Shown here piece by piece: positions 24,251 through 32,027 of a stretch of 64,000 nucleotides of DNA. The position numbers were made by a program, and so were the translations under genes. Within the stretch, counting starts at the first letter, position 1. The number at the start of each line of letters is the position of its first letter. The DNA is taken from NCBI RefSeq assembly GCF_001612885.1, contig NZ_BDBH01000009.1, positions 186,001 through 250,000 of the forward strand, in the 5' to 3' direction. Origin of the DNA: Nocardia harenae NBRC 108248. GTDB lineage: Bacteria > Actinomycetota > Actinomycetes > Mycobacteriales > Mycobacteriaceae. A model generated the notes under the pieces. The model was given only the letters and a program-made list of their open reading frames with translations, did not search any database and was not told the DNA's origin.

Positions 24251-25048
24251 GTGGTTACTTTTTCGGTAGCGCCCGGACTGGCGCGCACCGTTCCGCTCGT
24301 CGAGGTACTGAAGCTGGATCGGATCGACCGCGACCTGTTCCGCTCGGTGCACCTCTTCGAGGTCGATCGGCCCCTCTACGGCGGCCAGGTGATGGCGCAG
24401 GCCCTGCTCGCGTGCGGCGCGACCGTCGAACCGGACCGGATACCGCATTCGCTGCACGGGTATTTCCTCCGTCGCGGGGATGGCGCTCGGCCGGTGGTCT
24501 TCCGAACGGAAGTCGACCGGGACAGCCGTTCGTATTCGGCGCGGCGCGTGGTGGCTCTCCAGGATGGTGAAGTCATCTTCAGCATGGCGGCGTCGTTCCG
24601 GACGATCGTGGCGGGGCAGGAGGGCGCCGGATCGGAGGTGGTCGTGACCGCCGCCGTGGAGCAGTGTCCGGTTTTCGTTCCCTATTCGGAACTGGCGCTC
24701 GAGATCCGTGCCCACGACTGGACCGGCCGGCCGGGGAAGTCTCATCCGGCGAAGTTCTGGGCCCGTCCCCACGGTCCGCTGCCCGAGAACGATCCATTGG
24801 TCCACGCGGCCGCCATCGCGTACGTGTCGGATTTCTCCGCTGGGCTCCCGTACACCGTGGGAACCGACGTTCTCGGACCGAGCCTCGACCACGCGCTGTG
24901 GTTCCACCGGCCGCCGCGGTGGGACGGTTGGCTCTACCTCGACTACGACAGAGGCCTGTCGGCGGCCAAACGCGGCTGGTACACCGGCTCGGTTATCGCC
25001 GACGGTGAAGTCGTCGCCAGCCTGGCGCAGGAGATGGCCTACCGGTGA
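24251..25048 (+). CDS. Acyl-CoA thioesterase (TesB-like, double hotdog)
   Basis: 265 residues. Both hotdog halves are visible: the first around 'FEVDRPLYGGQVMAQAL', the second around 'YVSDFSAGLPYTVG' and 'SLDHALWFHRPPRWDGWLY'. That is the TesB/acyl-CoA thioesterase II pattern with the Asp in 'YVSD'. It hydrolyses acyl-CoA to free acid and CoA and would serve to release CoA from dead-end or product esters of the pathway. The GTG at 24251 begins 13 nt after the AveC-like stop, and the two are probably one transcript. Confidence 0.88.
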   Translation: MVTFSVAPGLARTVPLVEVLKLDRIDRDLFRSVHLFEVDRPLYGGQVMAQALLACGATVEPDRIPHSLHGYFLRRGDGARPVVFRTEVDRDSRSYSARRVVALQDGEVIFSMAASFRTIVAGQEGAGSEVVVTAAVEQCPVFVPYSELALEIRAHDWTGRPGKSHPAKFWARPHGPLPENDPLVHAAAIAYVSDFSAGLPYTVGTDVLGPSLDHALWFHRPPRWDGWLYLDYDRGLSAAKRGWYTGSVIADGEVVASLAQEMAYR

Positions 25049-25068
25049 GGGCCGGACGGTTGCCCCGA

Positions 25069-25099
25069 TATTCAATTAGATAGATTATATAACTGAATA
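25069..25099. promoter_or_regulatory. 31-bp imperfect palindrome before the double acyl-CoA dehydrogenase
   Basis: The arms TATTCAATTAGAT and ATATAACTGAATA match as inverted copies at 11 of 13 positions around a 5-bp spacer. The element lies just upstream of the start codons at 25111/25129. It shares ATTAGATAGA with the region before the AveC-like gene (as the reverse complement at 23141-23150), so the same regulator may bind both. Confidence 0.6.
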
Positions 25100-25128
25100 A
25101 ACCAGGTGCTGTGGCCCGAAGAGGTGCG

Positions 25129-27399
25129 ATGGTGGGATCCGAGGAGACTCGCGTGGATGACTGGCGGGTGCGATTGACGGCCCTACTCGAGAACTACGCG
25201 ACGCGGCCGCGGCCGGGATCGTCGCGTGAACGCGCGGCTGCCGCCCGCGCGTGGCAGGGGGAACTGGTCGATGCGGGCCTGGCCGCACCCGGCTGGCCGA
25301 AGGATGTCGGCGGGCTGGAGCTCGACCTGGAGGACCAGCTCGACTACTACCGGATGACCAGCGCGGCCGGTGTGCCCAAACATCCCAATCCGATGGCCTT
25401 CATCGTCGCGCCCACCCTGATCGTCTACGGTACCGACGCTCAGAAGAAGCGGTTCCTGGAACCGCTGCTGCGCGCCGAGGAGATGTGGTGTCAGGGGTTC
25501 TCCGAACCAGGTGCGGGCAGTGATCTGGCCTCCCTGTCCACCCGGGCGGTACGGGACGGCGACAGCTACCGGGTCACCGGTCAGAAGATCTGGACCACCC
25601 AGGCGACCGGGGCGGACTGGATGTTCGCGCTGGTGCGTACGGGTCCGGCCGGGCGTGGTACCGATGGCATCAGCTACCTGCTCATTCCGATGAACTCTCC
25701 GGGCATCGATGTCCGGCCGCTGCGCGACGCCTCGGGCGCCTACCATTTCGCCGAAGTCTTCTTCGATGATGTCGTGGTCCCCGCCGAGAACCTGGTCGGT
25801 GCGGAGGGGCGGGGGTGGTCGGTGATGCGCACATCGCTCGGCCATGAGCGCGCGACGGCATTCCTCGCCGACGAGTTCCGCTACCGCGGCTTGGTGGACA
25901 AGGTGTTCGCGCTCGCGGTCAGCCGGGGCTACGCGAACGACGCGGTGATCCGCCAGGAACTGGCTTTCGTCGAGACCGCTGTTCGCGCGATCGCGGCCAA
26001 CAGTGCTCGTGCCTTGAACGCCGTTCTGCGACAGGAGGATCCGGGCGGGGTGGCATCGGTGAACCGATTGGTCAAGTCGGAGTTCGAACAGCGACTGCAT
26101 CGGCTCGCGCTGCGATTGACCGGGTCGGGCGCCACGCTGGGCGGCCGGTCCGCGGGCGCGGTCGACGGCGGCCGCTGGAGTTACGGTTACCTGATGTCGC
26201 GGGCGTCGACCATCGGCGCCGGGACCGCCGAGATTCAGCGCAATGCCATTGCCGAGCAAGTGCTCGGTCTCCCGTCGCACCGGGGCGACGGCACCCGGCC
26301 CGCCGCCGTCGCACCCGGTCGCCCGCTGACTCCGCCGGACCAGGACGAGGCGGCGCTGCGCCGGGCACTCGGTGAGGTGCTTGCCGCCGCCACCGGTACC
26401 GGGCAGGTGGTGCGGCCCTCCGAGCCCGCCGATTACGACAGGGCGCTCTGGCAGCAGCTGGTCGGATTCGGCCTGCCCGGACTCGCGCTCGCGGAGGAGT
26501 CGGGTGGCGGCGGTGCGAGTATGCGGATGCTCGCGGTGGCGGTGGAGGAGGTCGGCTACGCGCTGGCGTCGGTGCCGCTGGTGCCGACACTCGGCGCGCT
26601 CGAGCTGCTGCGACTGGCCGGGACCACCGAGGTGGTGCACGCGATAGCCGACGGCGCGACGGCGGCCTTCGTCGTCCCGGTCGAGGACGAGGGTTGGGGC
26701 GTCGACGGTCCGCTACCGGCCCTGGAGGGCACCCGGCTGTCGGGCTCGGTGCAGCGGGTAGCTGGTGCGCCGGTGGCCGACGTACTGGTCGTGCTGGCCA
26801 GAGACGCCGCTACGGCGGAGCTGGTCCTCGCCACGGTCGAGCCGCGCGAGGTCGAGATCGAGCCGCAGGAGCCGATGGATGTGACGGCGACCGCCGGCGT
26901 GGTGGTGCTGGACGGCGTGGCGCCGACTGTCGTCGCCCGGGGGGACGAGGTGCTCCGAATCCTCGACGCCGCGCGGCCTGCGGTGCAATTGATGCTCGCG
27001 GCGGATTCGGTCGGGGTGGCGAATCGGGCCTTGGCGATGGCCGTCGACTGGGCCGGCCAGCGCGCGCAGTTCGGTCGCCTCATCGGCTCGTATCAGGCGA
27101 TTTCGCACCGCTGCGCCGACATGCTGGTGCGCGCGGAAGGTGCGCGCGCGCAGGTATTATCCGCCGCGGAACTCGCCCCGAACGACATCGAGGCCGCCGA
27201 TATCGCCGCCGCCGACGCGCTCGACGCCGCCGTCTGGGTCGCCGAGAATTGTATCCAGATCCATGGTGGTATCGGGTTCACCTGGGAGCATCCCGCGCAC
27301 CTGCTGTTGCGGCGGGCCATCGCGAACCAGGCGGCACTCGCCCGGCCGGAGCAACTGCGCGATCGCGCCGCCGGTGTGGTGCTGGCTCGGCTGTCCTGA
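25129..27399 (+). CDS. Two-domain acyl-CoA dehydrogenase (FadE34/FadE6-like fusion)
   Basis: About 756 residues with two acyl-CoA dehydrogenase units in one chain. The first (about 1-385) has 'QGFSEPGAGSDLASLSTRAV', a full FAD-binding 'KIWTTQA' region and an 'AEIQRNAIAEQVLGLP' end. The second (about 400-756) is shorter in its middle domain and ends with 'IHGGIGFTWEHPAHLLLRRA'. Mycobacterial FadE34-type enzymes have this layout, a fused version of the alpha2beta2 heteromeric dehydrogenases used for branched or steroid side-chain CoA esters. That makes a bulky isoprenoid acyl-CoA a reasonable substrate. ATG 25129 is chosen for the GAGG 4 nt upstream; a GTG at 25111 would add six residues. Confidence 0.86.
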   Translation: MVGSEETRVDDWRVRLTALLENYATRPRPGSSRERAAAARAWQGELVDAGLAAPGWPKDVGGLELDLEDQLDYYRMTSAAGVPKHPNPMAFIVAPTLIVYGTDAQKKRFLEPLLRAEEMWCQGFSEPGAGSDLASLSTRAVRDGDSYRVTGQKIWTTQATGADWMFALVRTGPAGRGTDGISYLLIPMNSPGIDVRPLRDASGAYHFAEVFFDDVVVPAENLVGAEGRGWSVMRTSLGHERATAFLADEFRYRGLVDKVFALAVSRGYANDAVIRQELAFVETAVRAIAANSARALNAVLRQEDPGGVASVNRLVKSEFEQRLHRLALRLTGSGATLGGRSAGAVDGGRWSYGYLMSRASTIGAGTAEIQRNAIAEQVLGLPSHRGDGTRPAAVAPGRPLTPPDQDEAALRRALGEVLAAATGTGQVVRPSEPADYDRALWQQLVGFGLPGLALAEESGGGGASMRMLAVAVEEVGYALASVPLVPTLGALELLRLAGTTEVVHAIADGATAAFVVPVEDEGWGVDGPLPALEGTRLSGSVQRVAGAPVADVLVVLARDAATAELVLATVEPREVEIEPQEPMDVTATAGVVVLDGVAPTVVARGDEVLRILDAARPAVQLMLAADSVGVANRALAMAVDWAGQRAQFGRLIGSYQAISHRCADMLVRAEGARAQVLSAAELAPNDIEAADIAAADALDAAVWVAENCIQIHGGIGFTWEHPAHLLLRRAIANQAALARPEQLRDRAAGVVLARLS

Positions 27400-27456
27400 T
27401 TCGAGCCGCGGGAGGTTGTGATCTGTCACTCAGTGATGGAGGAGGCGCGCGCACGT

Positions 27457-30066
27457 TCAGGCCGCGGCGAGTTCACGAAGCTCCTGCATTCCCGCCAGCC
27501 AACGATCAGTGAGGGGGGACGTGTCCCCGAGTGCCGCTACGGCATCAGCGATCATCGCGGCGTCTTCGGCAGTCAGTCCGTCCATCAGGCTCCGGGCCGC
27601 CGCGCTCAGCGCCGAGATCAGCGCTGTTCCGTCGGCGTGGACAGCGATGACGTCCGGTGATCGCGATCGGTGATCGTGCGTCTCGGCGGCCAGCTCGGTC
27701 AGCGGCTCCACGATCGACCACCGGACGCGAGCGGCCGATTCCGCGGTACTCGCCGTGCCGAGCTCACCGACCACCTGTTCCACTGCCCCGAAGACCTCGA
27801 GCAGGCCCGAGCTCATCGCCCGTCCCTGCCCCTCGAGGTAGAGCCGCGCGGCCACGTCGCCGATAACCTCGGGCGCCGAAGCGTCGATGATGAGGTCGGT
27901 GTCCGCCACCGGCGGAATGACGGCGGTGGCCGCGACGACGCCAGTACACGTGACGAGCACCGCCGCACCGGTCGCGAGAACGGTGCGAACGCGGCTCCGC
28001 GGCCACGGCAGCAGTGTCAGCGCGGCCACGATCGAGGTGAGGAGCACGAACAGACCGAGGATGTCGGCCAGCATCGAGGTGGTGACGCCGAGCGCCGTCG
28101 GGGCACCGGTGCCTGCATTGACGACCCAGAACCCGCAGCAGAACACGACGATGGCGACCGCACCTGCCGGTGCGCCGAGCGCGAGCCCCTTCTCGGTATC
28201 GGCCAGCGCGAAGACGGTGACCGCGACCGCACCCGCCGTGGCACCGCACCAGGCCGTGACCTCGAGTAGCGTGTACAGCGAATCGACGTCGAGGTCGCGG
28301 GGAGCCCGTTGCCGGAAGAGCGCATACGGCAGGAGTCCGCCGACACCCCCGGCCAGCCCGGCGAGCGCGAGGTCGCGGCCCGGCGGCGCGGTCCGGACCA
28401 GGGGTGGCCGCTCCGCGGGAGGCCGGACATACAGCCAAGCGGGAATCGTGATCTCCGCGCGAGTAAGGGCGCACGCCACAGCGGCCAGTGCCGCCACGGT
28501 CCCGGCGGCGAGCAACACGGCGACATTGTCGAGCTGCGACCCGAGATACGTGCGGGTGAAAGCCACCGGCGTGTTGTCCAGGCTCAGCTGCACCCGCTGC
28601 CACTGATCCAGGACCGTGAAGTAGATCAGGGACGAGGCGAGCGCACCGACCGGCCACGACCATCGGGGTGAACGCAGCCGCGCCGTGGCGTCGAAGCAGA
28701 CCTGGGCGAGCGACGCGGTGAGCGCGGTGCCGCCCAGCCCCGCCAATGCGAACAGCAGCAGCCAGATCGGGTGGTCGAGCCCGCCCCGCAGCGCGGAGGT
28801 GGTGTGCGCCAGGGAAACGACGTGACCGAGCATCAGCCCCACTGCGACGCCGCAAGCCGGAAGCCGCAGGGCGAGTGTGCCGGGCACGACGCGATCGACG
28901 GCGACGGCGCGCCATACCCCGACCCCGACGGTGCAGCCGAGCAGGAGCCCGCCCACCGCGGGCGCGATCGACTGCTGGTACTGCTGCAGGGACGTCGCGG
29001 TCGACGCCGCCGTGAGGGTGTTCGCGAGTAGCGGCATCGCCGCACCTACGAGAAATGCAGGCAGGGCGCCGTCGAGGAAGGTGATGGCCGCCGCGAGGTG
29101 CGGCTTCCGTAGCACCGCGACCCTGCTGTCCGCGCCGGGGTGGTTCGCCCTGAGCTGCCGCCACCACCCGTTCGCCGCCGCGCGCGCACGGCCGGTGAGC
29201 GCGATCAACCGCTCCGGGCCGTCCAGGAACAGTGCGGCGCGCAGATCGGCGTCGAACTCCCGCGACCGCAGCAGTGCGGTCGCCGTGAGATCCACGGTGA
29301 CGATCAGCAGCACCGCGCGCCACACGTAGTCCGGGACGAGCCCGAATTTTCCGGTCCACACCGCGGTGATCAGCGGCAGCAGCAGCACCGGCAGGACGGC
29401 GTAGCGCACACCGCGGGTGATCCAGGACAGCGTGACGTCACGATTGCTGATGTGCGCGAGTTCGTGCATGACGAGGGGATCGAAGAGCGATCGGTCGCGC
29501 ATGCTCAAAGCGGCCTTGCGCGGCAGCGCGATGCGGTAGCGGCCGAGCGAGCCGTAGCTGAAGGCGTCGCGCTGGTCTTTCGAGCCGAGCATGACCTCCG
29601 GCGGTCGGCGAAGTCCCGCCGCGTGCGCGAGTTCGCCGACGCGAGCGACCGCATCCGGCAGCAGCGCCGCGGCGGGGGTGAGCCCGCGGCGCCGTTCGAT
29701 GAACGACGGCGCGACGAGCACGATGCCGACGCCGATGGCGAGCACGAGCGCCGCTCCGACGAGGGCGAAGGCCGCACGGGTGTGCTGGGCGCCGGCGTAA
29801 CAGCGCATGGCCGCGTCGTGGGTGGCGATCTGGGATCTGAGGCTATCGAAGGATTCGCTGTAACCGGCTCTGTGCAGGCAGTCCTCGACGGTGCGAAGGA
29901 ACCGCTCGCCGTGGATCTGGGCGTGCAGGGAATCGCCGAGGAACAGCCCCGCCGTGACCGTGGCCGCCACCAGGACGACGAATCGGACGGTGGTGGGGGA
30001 GGGGAACGCCGACAGCGAAACGCGCGGAGCAGCGGCGGACGGTGTCAGCCGCTCAGCGGCGGTCAT
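27457..30066 (-). CDS. Large polytopic membrane protein with M48 zinc metallopeptidase domain
   Basis: 869 residues. A first transmembrane segment near residue 30 and another near 105 frame an extracytoplasmic segment with two Cys. The M48 domain follows: zinc motif HELAH at H201-H205 in 'VMHELAHISNRDV', and the third ligand in 'SREFDADLRAALFLDG'. After it come about ten more hydrophobic segments and a soluble C-terminal tail. M48 family members such as HtpX cleave membrane proteins; this one is far larger than HtpX (about 290 aa) because of the second membrane domain. It is preceded, with a 6-bp gap, by the small gene at 30073, so the two are one operon. Confidence 0.8.
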   Translation of the reverse strand: MTAAERLTPSAAAPRVSLSAFPSPTTVRFVVLVAATVTAGLFLGDSLHAQIHGERFLRTVEDCLHRAGYSESFDSLRSQIATHDAAMRCYAGAQHTRAAFALVGAALVLAIGVGIVLVAPSFIERRRGLTPAAALLPDAVARVGELAHAAGLRRPPEVMLGSKDQRDAFSYGSLGRYRIALPRKAALSMRDRSLFDPLVMHELAHISNRDVTLSWITRGVRYAVLPVLLLPLITAVWTGKFGLVPDYVWRAVLLIVTVDLTATALLRSREFDADLRAALFLDGPERLIALTGRARAAANGWWRQLRANHPGADSRVAVLRKPHLAAAITFLDGALPAFLVGAAMPLLANTLTAASTATSLQQYQQSIAPAVGGLLLGCTVGVGVWRAVAVDRVVPGTLALRLPACGVAVGLMLGHVVSLAHTTSALRGGLDHPIWLLLFALAGLGGTALTASLAQVCFDATARLRSPRWSWPVGALASSLIYFTVLDQWQRVQLSLDNTPVAFTRTYLGSQLDNVAVLLAAGTVAALAAVACALTRAEITIPAWLYVRPPAERPPLVRTAPPGRDLALAGLAGGVGGLLPYALFRQRAPRDLDVDSLYTLLEVTAWCGATAGAVAVTVFALADTEKGLALGAPAGAVAIVVFCCGFWVVNAGTGAPTALGVTTSMLADILGLFVLLTSIVAALTLLPWPRSRVRTVLATGAAVLVTCTGVVAATAVIPPVADTDLIIDASAPEVIGDVAARLYLEGQGRAMSSGLLEVFGAVEQVVGELGTASTAESAARVRWSIVEPLTELAAETHDHRSRSPDVIAVHADGTALISALSAAARSLMDGLTAEDAAMIADAVAALGDTSPLTDRWLAGMQELRELAAA

Positions 30067-30072
30067 GGCCGT

Positions 30073-30567
30073 TCACCGGCCGGTTGCCAGTGCGCCGACG
30101 GTCGCATCGGCGATCAGGGCCGCCGTTGCCTCGTTCACCCCGGCCGTGATCGCCGTGGCGCGCGCGACCTCGCGGACACGAGCGGCCTGCTCACGGGTCA
30201 GTGCGACCGGCTGCTGCGCCGGGCTGCGATTCCCGAGACCGAGAAGCTGCCGCAGGTATCCGGTCATCGAGGTCGCGGCCCGCTCGACCGCGCTCTCCGC
30301 GACCGCCGTGGCCAGCGACTGCAGGACCTTCTGAGCGACGAGGATCACGAACGGGGTGAGCATCGCGAGTTCGAGGCCGAATCCGAGCGCCTCGTCCCGG
30401 TCCGGCGGCGCGAGGACGGCGCGCGGATCGGCGAAGTACTCCTCGGCGGTGAGCTCGTAGAGCGGCATCTCCTCGGGCGCGACGTCGGCGAGGATCATTC
30501 TCGCGAGTTCGTCGGTCAGGGCGCGCTCGGCTCGGGCGTCGATCAGGGCCGGGATTCGATCGGGCAT
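30073..30567 (-). CDS. Uncharacterised 164-residue protein, partner of the M48 gene
   Basis: A 164-residue helical, acidic protein ('PDRIPALIDARAERALTDEL...'). One moderately hydrophobic stretch ('ALGFGLELAMLTPFVILVAQ') near the middle may insert in or lie along the membrane. I do not recognise a family. The ATG at 30567 has GAGG 7 nt upstream; the open frame runs to 30762 but without a ribosome binding site. Its stop lies 6 bp before the peptidase start, so it may regulate or deliver substrates to the M48 protein. Confidence 0.65.
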   Translation of the reverse strand: MPDRIPALIDARAERALTDELARMILADVAPEEMPLYELTAEEYFADPRAVLAPPDRDEALGFGLELAMLTPFVILVAQKVLQSLATAVAESAVERAATSMTGYLRQLLGLGNRSPAQQPVALTREQAARVREVARATAITAGVNEATAALIADATVGALATGR

Positions 30568-30697
30568 GGCAACCTCGCTGCACGTTGTCGCGATGGGGAG
30601 TTCCAGACAACGCACTGCGCACGCGGCCGACAAGAGTAGCGGACTACTCGGGGGATCCGATATTTCTCCGACTTCGGCGAGCACCTCGCCGATTCCG

Positions 30698-30726
30698 TTG
30701 CGGAACCGGCCCCGGTTGTCTAGCGT
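30698..30726 (+). promoter_or_regulatory. Candidate leaderless promoter of the P450 gene
   Basis: TTGCGG at 30698-30703 and TAGCGT at 30721-30726 are spaced by exactly 17 bp. The GTG start of the P450 lies 8 nt after the -10 box, so the transcript could begin at the start codon. No Shine-Dalgarno sequence is visible, as expected for leaderless mRNA, which is common in actinobacteria. Confidence 0.55.
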
Positions 30727-30734
30727 CGCCCGCT

Positions 30735-32027
30735 GTGACTTCGCCACCGGCTTCGCCGTCACACCAGCACACTGGTCCAGACGCGCAGGACTCCTCCGCC
30801 ACTCCGGCCGACGGGGATCCCCCCGCGCCGCTGTACACCGAGGAGTTCATGACAGACCCCCTTCGGGTGTACCGCGAACTCCGCGACAGACACGGGCCGT
30901 TGGCCCCGGTCGAATTGGCGCCGGACACCCCCGCGACCCTGGTGCTCGGCTACCGCGAGGCCCTGCGGATCCTGGACGACGACGCGCACTACCCCTCCGA
31001 CCCCCGGCGCTGGCAGCAACTCGTCGCCCCGACCTGCCCGGTGCTGCCGCTGCTGCAGTGGCGCCCCATCACGATGCGCACCGCGGGCGCGGAGCATGCC
31101 CGGCTGCGCGAAGCCTGCACGGACGGCCTGGAACGGGTGAACCTGCACGCCGTGCGGCAGGTCGTGGAGCGCACCGCGGTCGCGATGATCGAGTCGTTCG
31201 GCGAAGCCGAGCCGATCGAGCTGCTCGGACAGTACGCTTTTCCACTCACCTTCCAGGTGCTCACCGAGGTGCTCGGCCTCCCGCCGGAGGCGGGGCAGCG
31301 CGCACTCGCCGGGGTGTCCGCCGTGCTCGATGCCGCGGACGCCGAATCGGCTCGCCGGGGCAATGCGGTTTTCGAGGAGATCCTCGCCGATGTCGTCCGG
31401 CACAAGCGCGACCATCCGGGCAACGATCTGCTCTCCTGGCTCATCGCGCACCCGGCGCGGCTGGACGACACCGAGCTGGTCCAGCAGACCGCCATGCTGT
31501 ACGGGGCCGGAACCGAGCCCACCTGCGGCTTGATCAGCAACGCCCTGCTGCTGGTGCTGACCGACGATCGCTTCGGCGGCGGAGTACTCGGCGGCGCGAT
31601 CTCGACCCGCGACGCGATCGAGCAGGTGCTGTTCACCGATCCGCCGTGGGCGAACTTCAGCGTCCGCTATCCGAGGCAGCCGCAGCTGCTGAACGGCGTG
31701 TTCCTGCCTGCGCACCAGCCGGTCGTGATCTCCTCGGCCGCGTGCAACGATGATCCCTCGATCGCCGGTGACCGCACGGGGAACCGCTCGCACCTGGCGT
31801 GGGGTGCGGGCACGCACGCCTGTCCGGCGCGGTCGATGGCCGAGCTGATCGCCCACGAGGCGATCGACCAGCTGCTCGACGCGCTGCCCGAGATATCGCT
31901 GGCGATCCCGGCCGGGGAGCTGACCTGGCGCCCCGGGCCGCTGCATCGGATGCTCGCCGCGCTGCCGGTGTACACATCGGCCGATGCGGTCAGCGCTCCG
32001 CGTGGCCGCGAGACGCCGCTGCCGTGA
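30735..32027 (+). CDS. Cytochrome P450-like protein lacking the ExxR motif (CYP157-like)
   Basis: 430 residues with a P450 fold. The haem-cysteine loop is 'WGAGTHACPA' (C363), and the I-helix oxygen-binding motif is 'YGAGTEPTCG'. The K-helix, which should read ExxR, reads EQVLF at 296-300, so both canonical residues are changed. The streptomycete CYP157 family has the same loss (EQSLW in CYP157C1) and often occurs in conservon operons, though no conservon genes are seen here. It may be a regulatory or atypical P450 and not an ordinary hydroxylase. The 3' end overlaps the oppositely oriented AtuA-like gene by 38 bp. Confidence 0.82.
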   Translation: MTSPPASPSHQHTGPDAQDSSATPADGDPPAPLYTEEFMTDPLRVYRELRDRHGPLAPVELAPDTPATLVLGYREALRILDDDAHYPSDPRRWQQLVAPTCPVLPLLQWRPITMRTAGAEHARLREACTDGLERVNLHAVRQVVERTAVAMIESFGEAEPIELLGQYAFPLTFQVLTEVLGLPPEAGQRALAGVSAVLDAADAESARRGNAVFEEILADVVRHKRDHPGNDLLSWLIAHPARLDDTELVQQTAMLYGAGTEPTCGLISNALLLVLTDDRFGGGVLGGAISTRDAIEQVLFTDPPWANFSVRYPRQPQLLNGVFLPAHQPVVISSAACNDDPSIAGDRTGNRSHLAWGAGTHACPARSMAELIAHEAIDQLLDALPEISLAIPAGELTWRPGPLHRMLAALPVYTSADAVSAPRGRETPLP

